The translations under genes and the position numbers were made by a program. A model generated the notes under the pieces. That model was not told the origin of the DNA, ran no database searches, and saw only the letters and a list, made by a program, of their open reading frames with translations. Below are positions 41,327-49,593 of a DNA stretch of 64,000 nt, piece by piece (positions within the stretch are counted from its first letter, which is position 1; every line of letters starts with the position of its first letter). The DNA comes from Streptomyces piniterrae (GTDB lineage: Bacteria > Actinomycetota > Actinomycetes > Streptomycetales > Streptomycetaceae), in NCBI RefSeq assembly GCF_005048155.1, contig NZ_SUMB01000013.1:124001-188000 (forward strand), in the 5' to 3' direction.

Positions 41327-42867
41327 GACTCCTCCTCGGTGGGGGCCGGGGTCACCGTACCGGCGGCGCCCGGGGCCCGGTCGGGGCCTGGCGGTCGGGC
41401 CTGATCCGTCGGACGGGGTTGGTCTGTCGGGCGGGGCTGATCTGCTGCTCGGGGGTGGTCTACTGCCCGGGGGTGGTCTGCCGCCCGAGCCCGATCCTCC
41501 GCCGCGGCATCATCTTCTGCCACGGCATCGCCCTCTGCCACGGCATCGTCTTCCACCCCGCCCCGGCCCGTCGCTCCGGCATGGCGTCCGGCCTCGGCAG
41601 GGTCGTCGGCACCGGCGCGGCCTCCCGTCCCGGAACGGCTGTCCGCCCCGGCCAGTGGGATGCGTGCCGAGACCCGGAAGCCGCCGTCCTCGCGCGGGCC
41701 AGCCTCGACGGTGCCGCCGAGCGCCGCGGCTCGCTCCCGCATTCCGACCAGGCCGTTGCCGCCGCCGGTGAGTTCCCCCGCGCCGGAGGTCGCGGGGCCG
41801 TCGTCGTCGACCCGGATCTCCAGCGCCCCGGGGGTGTGGCCGAGCACGACGCGCGCGGTGCGGGAACCCGAGTGCCGGACGATGTTGGTGAGCGCTTCCT
41901 GGACGATCCGGAAGGCGGCGAGGTCGGCGGCGGGCGGCAGCGCGGTGCGGGTGCCCTCGGCGATGACGTCCACGGCGAGGCCGGCGCCCTTGGCCTGTTC
42001 GGTGAGTTCGGGCAGCCGGTCGAGGCCGGGGGCCGGGGAGCGCGGGGCGTCGCCGCGGGTGCGGAGCGTGTCGAGGACCTGTCGGACCTCGCCCAGCGCT
42101 TCCTTGCTCGCGGCCTTGATGGTGGTGAGCGCGGACCGCGCCTGCTCGGGATCGTTGTCCAGTAGCGCCAGGCCCACACCCGCCTGGACGTTGATGACGG
42201 AGATGCTGTGCGCGAGGACGTCGTGCAGTTCGCGGGCGATCCGCAGCCGTTCCTCGTCGGCACGTCGACGTTCCGCGGCCGCCCGTTCCGCGCGGACCTT
42301 GGCGAACTGTTCGCGGCGCACCCGTGCCAGCTCCGAGACCGCCACCACGGCCACCACCAGGGCGGTGATGAACAGCTCCTGCCCCCAGGGGGCACTCTTG
42401 TGCGGCGGCAGCCACCGGTAGAGCCAGTGGGCGACGAGGATATGACTGGCCCACAGCCCGCCGATCGCGCACCAGGCGACCGCCCGGTGCCCGGCGACGA
42501 TCGCCGCGAAGGCGCCGAGCGCGATGGTGAGGAAGATCGGCCCGTACGGATAACCGGCCGCGAAGTAGACGGCGCCGGAGGTGGCGGTGCCGATGGCGAC
42601 GGTTCGCGGGTAACGGTGCCGGAAGAGCAGCATTGCCGCGCCGGTGAACAGCAGGGCGCGCGCGAACAGGTCGAGCGGGACGCGGTCCAGCTGGCCCCGC
42701 GCCGCGAAGTGGCTGCCGGCCATGACGAAGATCGTCACGGCGAGCGTCGAGAGCCAGGGCAGCCGGGTGCCCGCCCAGCTCTTCGGTTCCTCACCGGCCG
42801 GCGGCAACCTCCGCGCCCCCACCGGGCCGAGGCAGCGCCGCGCCCGCGACGGCCGTGCGTTCTCCAT
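41323..42867 (-). CDS. Two-component sensor histidine kinase with long acidic/proline tail
   Basis: A 514-residue HisKA_3-type kinase. Five or six membrane spans (LPWLSTLAVTIFVMAG..., LLFTGAAMLLFRHRYPRT, ALGAFAAIVAG) form an N-terminal sensor without a large extracellular domain. The dimerisation/phosphoacceptor helix is ERLRIARELHDVLAHSISVI with His near residue 213; HATPase motifs EALTNIVRHSG, DDDGP and GGGNGLVGMRERA follow. After the catalytic domain there is an unusual ~105-residue low-complexity tail of acidic and Asp-Gln/His-Pro-Arg repeats. TAGCGT 8 bp before the ATG suggests a leaderless transcript. Ligand unknown. Confidence 0.92.
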   Translation of the reverse strand: MENARPSRARRCLGPVGARRLPPAGEEPKSWAGTRLPWLSTLAVTIFVMAGSHFAARGQLDRVPLDLFARALLFTGAAMLLFRHRYPRTVAIGTATSGAVYFAAGYPYGPIFLTIALGAFAAIVAGHRAVAWCAIGGLWASHILVAHWLYRWLPPHKSAPWGQELFITALVVAVVAVSELARVRREQFAKVRAERAAAERRRADEERLRIARELHDVLAHSISVINVQAGVGLALLDNDPEQARSALTTIKAASKEALGEVRQVLDTLRTRGDAPRSPAPGLDRLPELTEQAKGAGLAVDVIAEGTRTALPPAADLAAFRIVQEALTNIVRHSGSRTARVVLGHTPGALEIRVDDDGPATSGAGELTGGGNGLVGMRERAAALGGTVEAGPREDGGFRVSARIPLAGADSRSGTGGRAGADDPAEAGRHAGATGRGGVEDDAVAEGDAVAEDDAAAEDRARAADHPRAVDHPRAADQPRPTDQPRPTDQARPPGPDRAPGAAGTVTPAPTEEES

Positions 42868-42927
42868 GCCCGTAACGCTAGACCGCGGCGGGGCCGGGCG
42901 GCGTCAGCCCGGCGCAGTGATCAGCGG

Positions 42928-42943
42928 TACTCCCACGGGAGTA
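42928..42943. promoter_or_regulatory. Palindrome TACTCCC-AC-GGGAGTA
   Basis: A 7+2+7 perfect palindrome, 60 bp upstream of the kinase start. Candidate binding site for the response regulator of this pair. Confidence 0.55.
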
Positions 42944-42956
42944 GCCGCCGGAAGCC

Positions 42957-42991
42957 GGTGACAGCCGTGGGGATGGTGACAGCCGTGGGGA
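42957..42991. repeat. 17-bp tandem repeat upstream of kinase
   Basis: GGTGACAGCCGTGGGGA twice (42957-42973 and 42975-42991), 18-bp period, between the TetR stop and the kinase promoter region. Confidence 0.7.
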
Positions 42992-43005
42992 CGGTCGAGG
43001 GCGCG

Positions 43006-43728
43006 CTAGCGCGGGGTGGTGAGGCCGACGCCGCGGGCCAGCTGGCGGACGGACTGCTCGAAGAATTCGGTACGGGCCTCGACCACCCCGTTGAACTGGC
43101 CGAAGAGTTCAAAGCTCAGCAGGCCGAAAAGCTGCGCCCAGGCCCCGATGAGCCGCGCCATCACCGCGCCCGGCAGCTCCACGCCCAGCTCGGCGGCGAG
43201 CGCCAGCGCATCGCCCACCACCGGGTCGGGCAGCGGCTCGGCGGGCTCCTTCAGCGCGCCGGCGGCGTGCGCGTCGCGGACCACGCCGATCAGGGCGAGG
43301 CCGACCCGGGCGGCGGGCTCCGTGGTGCTGCGGGGAGCGTGGTAGCCGGGCACGGGTGAGCCGTAGATCAGCGCGTACTCGTGCGGGTGCGCAAGGGCCC
43401 AGTCGCGGACGGCCGCGCAGATGGCGCTCCACCGGGCGAGGGGGCGGCCGGCGGACGGGCCGCGGGCCGTGTCGCGGGCGGTGTCGCCGGCGGCTTCCGC
43501 CGCCTCGCCGACCGCGTTGTAGGCGTCGACGATCAGCGCGGTGAGCAGGTCGTCACGGCTGGGGAAGTAGCGGTAGAGCGCGGAGGAAGCCATGCCGAGC
43601 TCGCGGGCGACGGCGCGCAGCGAGAGCTTGGCGGCACCCTCGGCGGCGAGCTGCCGGCGCGCCTCGTCCTTGATGGCCGCGGTGATTTCACTGCGGGCTC
43701 GTTCCCTGGCTCCTCGGATCGCCGTCAT
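43006..43728 (-). CDS. TetR-family regulator
   Basis: A 240-residue regulator. ATG 43728 is chosen (MTAIRGARERARSEI); the frame to 43764 lies in the operator region. The TetR HTH (residues ~15-60) contains AKLSLRAVARELGMASSALYRYFPSRDDLLTALI. The C-terminal domain (TetR_C_13/WHG type, WALAHPHEYALIYGSPVPGY) is of the group found next to reductases. It diverges from a deazaflavin nitroreductase gene; two matching palindromes lie in the space between them. Confidence 0.92.
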   Translation of the reverse strand: MTAIRGARERARSEITAAIKDEARRQLAAEGAAKLSLRAVARELGMASSALYRYFPSRDDLLTALIVDAYNAVGEAAEAAGDTARDTARGPSAGRPLARWSAICAAVRDWALAHPHEYALIYGSPVPGYHAPRSTTEPAARVGLALIGVVRDAHAAGALKEPAEPLPDPVVGDALALAAELGVELPGAVMARLIGAWAQLFGLLSFELFGQFNGVVEARTEFFEQSVRQLARGVGLTTPR

Positions 43729-43768
43729 GGAGAGCAGTGTGCCAGCTTTCGGAGCACCGCACAAAAAC

Positions 43769-43838
43769 GAGAGCAGTGCTCTTGCTTTCGCGGGGCCGTT
43801 TCGCGCACACTGTTCGCAAGAGAGAGCACTGCTCTCGA
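43769..43838. promoter_or_regulatory. Twin TetR operators GAGAGCA-S-TGCTCTC
   Basis: Palindromes GAGAGCAGTGCTCTT (43769-43783) and GAGAGCACTGCTCTC (43824-43838, perfect), centres 55 bp apart; a further half site GAGAGCAGTGT begins at 43730 next to the TetR start. They lie between the TetR and nitroreductase genes. Confidence 0.8.
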
Positions 43839-43908
43839 AGTGGAACGGCGATCACATCGCACATCAACGCTCGCTGAGGTGAGCGCCGTTCCACCACGAC
43901 CCGAGCAG

Positions 43909-43965
43909 AAGCCAAGCGGAACCCGAGCGGAACCCGAGCGGCACCCGAGCAGATACCGAGGAACC
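43909..43965 (+). repeat. 11-bp tandem repeat in nitroreductase leader
   Basis: Five adjacent variants of ACCCGAGCGGA run through the 5' leader right up to the ribosome site. This is either a slipped-strand repeat or a structured leader. Confidence 0.65.
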
Positions 43966-43966
43966 C

Positions 43967-44452
43967 ATGTCGCAGTCACAGCAACCGCAGCATCAGCCCC
44001 AGTCCCAGCCGCACTCCCACTATCTGAAGCCCAACTCCCTGGCCACCCGCCTCAACCGCACCATCGGCTGGCTCGCCCGCCGCGGTATCAGCCTCGCCGG
44101 CTCGGCCGACCTGGCAGTCCGCGGTCGTAAGAGCGGCGAGTGGCGGCGGGTGCCGGTGAACCCGATGGCGTACGGGGACGGCCGCTATCTCGTCTCCGCG
44201 CGCGGCAACTCGGAGTGGGTACGCAATATGCGTGCCGCGGGCGGCGGCGAACTCCGCGTCGGCCGCCGCACCCGCCCGTTCACCGCCGTGGAGGTCCCAC
44301 CGGCCGAGGCCCCTGCCCTGCTGCGCGCCTATCTCAAACGCTGGGGCTGGGAGGTCAAGGCGTACTTCGGCGAGATCACCGCCGACTCCAGCGACGAGGA
44401 ACTCCTCGCCGCGGCCCCCCGCCACCCCGTCTTCCGCATCACCGAGACCTGA
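43967..44452 (+). CDS. Deazaflavin (F420)-dependent nitroreductase-like protein
   Basis: A 161-residue split-barrel protein of the Ddn family: YLKPNSLATRLNRTIGWLARRGIS, then the class motif GRKSGEWRRVPVNPMAYGDGRYLVSARGNSEWVRNMRAAG, where the R-G-R-K-S-G turn binds F420. The N-terminal 20 residues are Gln/His/Pro-rich. GAGGA lies 5 bp before ATG 43967. The divergent TetR gene and its two operators indicate a regulated detoxification gene for electrophilic or aromatic compounds. Confidence 0.9.
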   Translation: MSQSQQPQHQPQSQPHSHYLKPNSLATRLNRTIGWLARRGISLAGSADLAVRGRKSGEWRRVPVNPMAYGDGRYLVSARGNSEWVRNMRAAGGGELRVGRRTRPFTAVEVPPAEAPALLRAYLKRWGWEVKAYFGEITADSSDEELLAAAPRHPVFRITET

Positions 44453-44539
44453 GCCGGACGACGACAACGAGGGCCCTCCCGCAGCCCCCAACCGGCCCCG
44501 GCCGCCCCACCCCGCCGAAGGCGCTACCGGCCGGAGGCC

Positions 44540-45766
44540 TCACCCCCGGTCGAACGTCTCCAGCGCCCGCCGCGCCACCGCATGCGTACGCACGAGCTCG
44601 GCCAGCGTCGTCGTCCCCCGGGTGATCTTCGCGAAGGCGTGCCAGGCCGGCCGGAAGCCCGTGACCGCGGCGTGCATCAGACCGGGACGCCGCGAGAAGA
44701 CATTGAGCATCCGCCGCCCCACCCCCATCTCCACGCCGAGGCCCGCCTTGATGGCGAAGGCGTAGTTGAGGGCCTGGCGGCGCGCGTCCACCGCGTCGTG
44801 CGCCTCGGAGACGCGGACCGCCCACTCGCCCGCGAGCCGCCCCGACCGCAACGCGAACGAGATGCCCTCCCGCGTCCACGGCTCCAGCAGCCCCGCCGCG
44901 TCACCGCACACCAGCACCCGACCGCGCGACAGGGGCGAATCATCGGCGCGGCAGCGGGTCAGATGCCCGGACGAGATGCTCGGTTCGAAGCCCGCGAGCC
45001 CGAGCCGCCCGATGAAGTCCTCCAGATAGCGCTTGGTCGCCGCGCCTTCGCCGCGCGCGGAGATGACGCCGACGGTGAGGGTGTCGCCCTTGGGGAACAC
45101 CCAGCCGTAGCTGCCGGGCATCGGGCCCCAGTCGAGGAGGACCCGGCCCGCCCAGTCCTCGGCGACCGTGGCGGGCACCGGGATCTCCGCCTCCAGGCCG
45201 AGGTCGACCTGGTCGACCTTGACCCCGACATGCGCACTTATCCGGCCCGCGCTGCCGTCCGCGCCCACCACGGCGCGCGCCAGCAGCACTTCGCCGTCGC
45301 CCAGCACCACCGCCACGGTCCGCCGGTCCGGGACCTCGGCGCCGTGCTGCTCGACCCGGGCGACCGTGACGCCGGTACGGACCGTGGCGCCGGCGTCCTT
45401 CGCCGACTCGACCAGCCCGGCGTCGAACTCGGGCCGGTTGATCAGCCCGAAGAGCATGTTCTTGGAGCGGCGGGTACGGGACAGCCGTCCGTTCAGCGAG
45501 AACGTCACGGCGTGTACGCGGTCGCGGAGCGGCAGTTCGAAGCCGGGCGGCAGGGCGTCCCGCGAGGGGCCGATGATGCCGCCGCCGCAGGTTTTGTACC
45601 GCGGCAGTTCCGCTTTCTCCAGGAGCAGCACCCGGCGTCCCGTGCACGCCGCGGCGTGTGCGGCGGAGGCGCCGGCGGGCCCCGCGCCCACCACCACGAC
45701 GTCCCACACCTGCCGGTGGTCCTCGGCTGCCCGCTCGTTGTCCTCGGCTGCCCGCTCGCTGCTCAC
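44540..45766 (-). CDS. Geranylgeranyl reductase-family flavoprotein
   Basis: A 408-residue FAD-dependent reductase. The N-terminal FAD motif is DVVVVGAGPAGASAAHAA; KTCGGGIIGP and GRVLVCGDAAGLLEPWTREGISFAL are typical of the geranylgeranyl/digeranylgeranyl reductase family (GGR, ChlP), which saturates isoprenoid chains. GTG 45766 is preferred over upstream ATGs because TAGGAT (45813-45818, minus strand), a good -10 box, covers ATG 45814. The first residues repeat ERAAED twice. Possible substrate: menaquinone side chains or another polyprenyl lipid; streptomycetes often have partly saturated menaquinones. Confidence 0.88.
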   Translation of the reverse strand: MSSERAAEDNERAAEDHRQVWDVVVVGAGPAGASAAHAAACTGRRVLLLEKAELPRYKTCGGGIIGPSRDALPPGFELPLRDRVHAVTFSLNGRLSRTRRSKNMLFGLINRPEFDAGLVESAKDAGATVRTGVTVARVEQHGAEVPDRRTVAVVLGDGEVLLARAVVGADGSAGRISAHVGVKVDQVDLGLEAEIPVPATVAEDWAGRVLLDWGPMPGSYGWVFPKGDTLTVGVISARGEGAATKRYLEDFIGRLGLAGFEPSISSGHLTRCRADDSPLSRGRVLVCGDAAGLLEPWTREGISFALRSGRLAGEWAVRVSEAHDAVDARRQALNYAFAIKAGLGVEMGVGRRMLNVFSRRPGLMHAAVTGFRPAWHAFAKITRGTTTLAELVRTHAVARRALETFDRG

Positions 45767-45945
45767 CTGTGCGTCTGCTCCCGTTCGATGGCTGGCTGCG
45801 CGTACCGCCCGCATCCTACGGGCGCCGCTGAAGGGCGAAACGCCTGTGGGAAGATCGGGGGCACTCATCCCGTACGTCCGGCCCGTCCGGCTCACGAGGA
45901 CGGACGGCCTCACGTACTCAACGCCGCGCCCACAAGGAGCGTTCC

Positions 45946-47307
45946 ATGTCTGACAGCCCGCTCGCGCAGACCGTCGCCGCGCTGCAGCCCCGTGCCAGGA
46001 CCGAGCTGGCCGAGCTGGTGGCCTTCAAGTCGGTCGCGGACCCGGCGCAGTTCCCCAGGAGCGAGTGCGAGGCGGCGGCGAACTGGATCGCCGACGCGCT
46101 GCGTGCAGAGGGCTTCGAGGATGTCGCGCTGCTGGACACCCCGGACGGCACCCAGTCCGTGTACGGGTTCCTGCCCGGCCCCGAGGGCGCGCCGACGGTG
46201 CTGCTGTACGCGCACTACGACGTGCAGCCGCCGCTGGACGAGGCCGCCTGGATCTCGCCGCCGTTCGAGCTGACCGAGCGCGACGGCCGTTGGTACGGGC
46301 GCGGTGCCGCCGACTGCAAGGGCGGTCTGATCATGCATCTGACGGCGCTGCGCGCGCTGAAGGAGCACGGCGGTGTGCCGGTCAACGTCAAGGTGATCGT
46401 GGAGGGTTCGGAGGAGCAGGGCACCGGCGGCCTGGAGCGGTACGCCGAGGCGCACCCCGAATTGCTGGCCGCGGACAGCATCGTCATCGGCGACGCCGGG
46501 AACTTCCGGGTCGGTCTGCCGACGGTGACCGCGACGCTGCGCGGGATGACGCTGGTGCGGGTGCAGGTGGACGCGCTGGCGGGCAATCTGCACTCCGGCC
46601 AGTTCGGCGGCGCGGCACCCGACGCGCTGGCGGCGCTGATCCGGATCCTGGACTCGCTGCGCGCCGAGGACGGTTCGACGACCGTCAACGGGCTGGCCTC
46701 GGACGCCACCTGGGACGGCCTGCAGTACTCGGAAGAGGACTTCCGCAAGGACGCCAAGGTCCTGGACGGCGTGGAACTGATCGGCAGCGGTTCTGTCGCG
46801 GACCGTATCTGGGCGCGCCCGGCGGTCACCGTGCTCGGTATCGACTGCCCGCCGGTGGTCGGCGCCACCCCGTCCGTGCACGCGGGCGCGCGGGCGCTGG
46901 TGAGCCTGCGGGTGCCGCCGGGCACCGACGCGGTCGAGGCGACAAAGCTGCTGGCGGCCCATCTGGAGAGCGCCGCTCCCTGGGGCGCGCGGGTCTCCGT
47001 GGAGCAGGTCGGCCAGGGGCAGCCGTTCCGTGCGGACACCAGCAGCCCGGCGTACGCGTCGATGGCGTCCGCGATGCGTGAGGCGTACGACGGCGTCGAG
47101 ATGCAGACGGCGGGCATGGGCGGCTCGATCCCGCTGTGCAACACGCTGGCCGCGCTCTACCCGGACACGGAGATCCTGCTGATCGGGCTGAGCGAGCCCG
47201 AGGCGCAGATCCACGCGGTCAACGAGAGCGTCTCGCCGGAGGAACTGGAGCGGCTGTCGCTGGCGGAGGCGTTGTTCCTGCAGCGGTATTCGCGGCGCTC
47301 GGCCTAG
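45946..47307 (+). CDS. M20-family dipeptidase
   Basis: A 453-residue metallopeptidase. Zinc-ligand blocks YAHYDVQP, RGAADCKGG (bridging Asp) and EGSEEQGT (catalytic and ligand glutamates) are followed by the dimerisation lid and the C-terminal metal histidine in HAVNES. It resembles actinobacterial dipeptidases and acetylornithine-deacetylase-like enzymes (M20/M25/M40). AAGGAG lies 8 bp before ATG 45946. Likely cytoplasmic peptide degradation. Divergent from the GGR-type gene. Confidence 0.93.
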   Translation: MSDSPLAQTVAALQPRARTELAELVAFKSVADPAQFPRSECEAAANWIADALRAEGFEDVALLDTPDGTQSVYGFLPGPEGAPTVLLYAHYDVQPPLDEAAWISPPFELTERDGRWYGRGAADCKGGLIMHLTALRALKEHGGVPVNVKVIVEGSEEQGTGGLERYAEAHPELLAADSIVIGDAGNFRVGLPTVTATLRGMTLVRVQVDALAGNLHSGQFGGAAPDALAALIRILDSLRAEDGSTTVNGLASDATWDGLQYSEEDFRKDAKVLDGVELIGSGSVADRIWARPAVTVLGIDCPPVVGATPSVHAGARALVSLRVPPGTDAVEATKLLAAHLESAAPWGARVSVEQVGQGQPFRADTSSPAYASMASAMREAYDGVEMQTAGMGGSIPLCNTLAALYPDTEILLIGLSEPEAQIHAVNESVSPEELERLSLAEALFLQRYSRRSA

Positions 47308-47390
47308 CCGAGTTGGTTGCTCGCCGTTTCGGCTGTACCGCCGTTGTGGTGGCTCGCCGTTGCTCCTGCGGCGGCGGTTGCTTGTCGGGT

Positions 47391-47433
47391 GAGGTGACAG
47401 CCCGCTGGACTCCGTCCTGCGGGCTGTCACCTC
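47391..47433. terminator. 15-bp perfect hairpin between convergent genes
   Basis: GAGGTGACAGCCCGC (47391-47405) and GCGGGCTGTCACCTC (47419-47433) with a 13-nt loop, between the dipeptidase stop and the Nudix-fusion stop. Confidence 0.85.
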
Positions 47434-47462
47434 CCGTGGGTGGTAGGGGCGGGTGGGGCCGG

Positions 47463-48497
47463 CTACCCCACGGGAACCCCCGCCTCCAAGTGGAGCGGGC
47501 ACCCCCGTTCGCGGGCCCGCAGCGCCCAGCGGAGCCGGTTCCAGCGGACCGGGGGCAGCATCTGCTCGGCCTCGGCCTCGGTGACGAAGCGCCAGTCGCG
47601 GAGTTCCGCGCCGGGCAGCAGCAGGTCCCGGATCCGGTCGTCGGTCAGCCTGCCGCCGTCGAAGAGCAGCCGCAGGCCGCCGAAGCCGGGCGGTTTGGGC
47701 GCTTCCCAGTCGAGGACCAGCAGCCGGGGGGCGCGCGGCAGCTGGATGCCCAGTTCCTCGGCGACCTCGCGTACGCCGGCGCGGGCGGGTGCCTCGCCGG
47801 GTTCGACGATGCCGCCGGGGAATTCCCAGCCGGCCTTGTACGTCGGGTCGACGAGCAGTACCCGGTCCTGGTCGTCGAAGAGCAGGACGCCGGCCGCGAG
47901 CGTCTCGGCGGTCGGTTCGGGCGTCTGCACGATGTCGCAGGAGCCGGCGCCGGTCCGGACGGCCTCGGCGACCTGTTCGGCGGTCTGCCGGGGCGTCAGG
48001 CCGCTGGTGTCCACGACATGCGCGTCGGCCCTGATCCAGTCGAGCGCACCGGCGTACGACCCGAGGTGGTCCAGGGACCACTGGCGTACCGACTCATTGG
48101 CCTCGGTGTTTCCCGGTATCTCCTCGCGTCCCGCTATCCGCGTACGCAGGATCGTTTCCTCCGCATGGAGCAGGACATGCCGTACGGGAATGCGGCGGGC
48201 CGCGAGGGAGCCGAAGATCTCGTCGCGGTACTCCTGGCGCAGCAGGGTCATCGGTGTGATCAGGGGGCCCGGCACCTCGGTGAGCAGCGCCGCGGCGGTG
48301 TCGACGACCATACGCCGCCAGGCCGGCAGATCCTGGTAGTCGTCGATCTCCTCGAGGCGCTTGGCGGGCAGCATCAACCGCAGCCCGTGGCCGAGGAGTT
48401 CGGGGTCGTACAGCGTGCTTCCGGGAAGCAGGTCTAGCAGTTCATGAGCCGCAGTGGTCTTGCCCGCACCGAACGTGCCGTTCAGCCAGACGATCAC
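47463..48497 (-). CDS. TmrB-like P-loop ATPase fused to Nudix domain
   Basis: A 344-residue two-domain protein. Residues 1-~170 begin MIVWLNGTFGAGKTTAAHEL, a Walker A as in the tunicamycin-resistance protein TmrB and related nucleotide-binding proteins; residues ~200-344 are a Nudix domain with box GGIVEPGEAPARAGVREVAEELGI. The fusion is a known streptomycete arrangement but its substrate is not settled. GTG 48497 has GAGGGG 5 bp upstream. No membrane spans. It is not proof of tunicamycin resistance. Confidence 0.88.
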   Translation of the reverse strand: MIVWLNGTFGAGKTTAAHELLDLLPGSTLYDPELLGHGLRLMLPAKRLEEIDDYQDLPAWRRMVVDTAAALLTEVPGPLITPMTLLRQEYRDEIFGSLAARRIPVRHVLLHAEETILRTRIAGREEIPGNTEANESVRQWSLDHLGSYAGALDWIRADAHVVDTSGLTPRQTAEQVAEAVRTGAGSCDIVQTPEPTAETLAAGVLLFDDQDRVLLVDPTYKAGWEFPGGIVEPGEAPARAGVREVAEELGIQLPRAPRLLVLDWEAPKPPGFGGLRLLFDGGRLTDDRIRDLLLPGAELRDWRFVTEAEAEQMLPPVRWNRLRWALRARERGCPLHLEAGVPVG

Positions 48498-49593
48498 GGT
48501 TTCCCCTCTTCCCTAGACCCAGGTGAGTTGCCCGCTACACCCTGCCACGGAAACGCTCGGGACCACGGGCCTCGCGCGCGACCGGGAACGGCGCACATTC
48601 GGCTACCGGCCCGGCCGGGGTGACCTCACTGCCCCCGTGCACGCGCCGATCGCGGAATACACCACGGGGAGGATGCCGGTCGTCTCATCCCCCGCCGCGA
48701 AACCCCGGCAAACAAGCGCTCCCCAGCCCCTCCAGTACCGAAACCCCCACCCGCATACGGACCCTTCCGATACGGCCCTGCCGGGCTGCCGGGGCGCGGA
48801 GAACGCATATGACGGCGGCGCGTCGGGCGGTCAAGGGACGGGCGGCCACCCCTTGCTCGTGCCCAGTCCCCACCGGCTGTGATGGTCGATGAAGAACCGG
48901 CCGTGCGAATTGTTCAGGGCCGCGGTGACCGGGAGTTTCCGCTGTCGGAGAGGAAGTCAGGGCTTCGGAGGAGGGAGTTGCCCTTCCAGGTGAATTGGAG
49001 GGTGGGCGGGCGGCCCGCGCGGGGCGGAGTGGAGTGGAGTGGAACGGCGGGATTGTGGCGGCCGCGCGGGTCCGGTCCCGGTCCCGGATTCCGGCTCTGC
49101 CGACGTGGCGGTCGAAGTGGCGGTCGCTGATATCCCTTTGCGGGGATTTCCGGTGGACCGAATTGCGACGTCGTCCGGGGGCCTGGAAAACAGTGGTCGG
49201 CGTTTTCCCGGGAGTTCCCGTGATTGACGGTATTGGTCTTGCCCTCACCGTCTCCTTCTTCGGGTCTCTTCACCGTCATCTTCCGGGTCTCGTCGGGGGC
49301 CTTTCGGGGTCTTCGGGGACACATGGGGCTCTTCGCGACTCTTCGGGGCTCTTCGACGTCGGCTCGTGTGCCGTGAAGGCCGCGCGCGGCAAGCACGGAC
49401 GGGAGGGCGACCATCCCCGCCACGTCGGACGTCTCGCTGGACGCCCCCCGGGGAACGCGCCGCTCGGAAACAAACAGAACCAGAGCCTACGTCGCGCCTC
49501 TTCCAACAGACTCCAACAAGCCCTACCGTAAGCACTCGCCAGTGACAGGTACACGACCCCCCATACCTCTCACGAGGACGGAGGACGCGAATC
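48498..49593. other. 1.1-kb region without supported genes
   Basis: Frames here (for example minus-strand 48685-49248 and 49245-49595, plus-strand 48995-49531) have skewed, repetitive composition and no ribosome sites or recognisable domains. The stretch 49260-49365 repeats GGGGTCTTCGGGG/GGGGCTCTTCG several times, and 49040-49130 repeats GGTCCCGGTCCCGG and GGCGGTCG. Near the right end TCCAACA occurs at 49502-49508 and 49512-49518, a possible operator for the galactosidase gene. Confidence 0.6.

Noticed and set aside
47463..48497. Tunicamycin-resistance gene call
   Set aside because: Only the P-loop N-terminus resembles TmrB; the Nudix fusion makes a direct resistance assignment unsafe.
48685..49531. 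Several frames in the 1.1-kb gap
   Set aside because: No ribosome sites, no recognisable domains, skewed composition; treated as non-coding.
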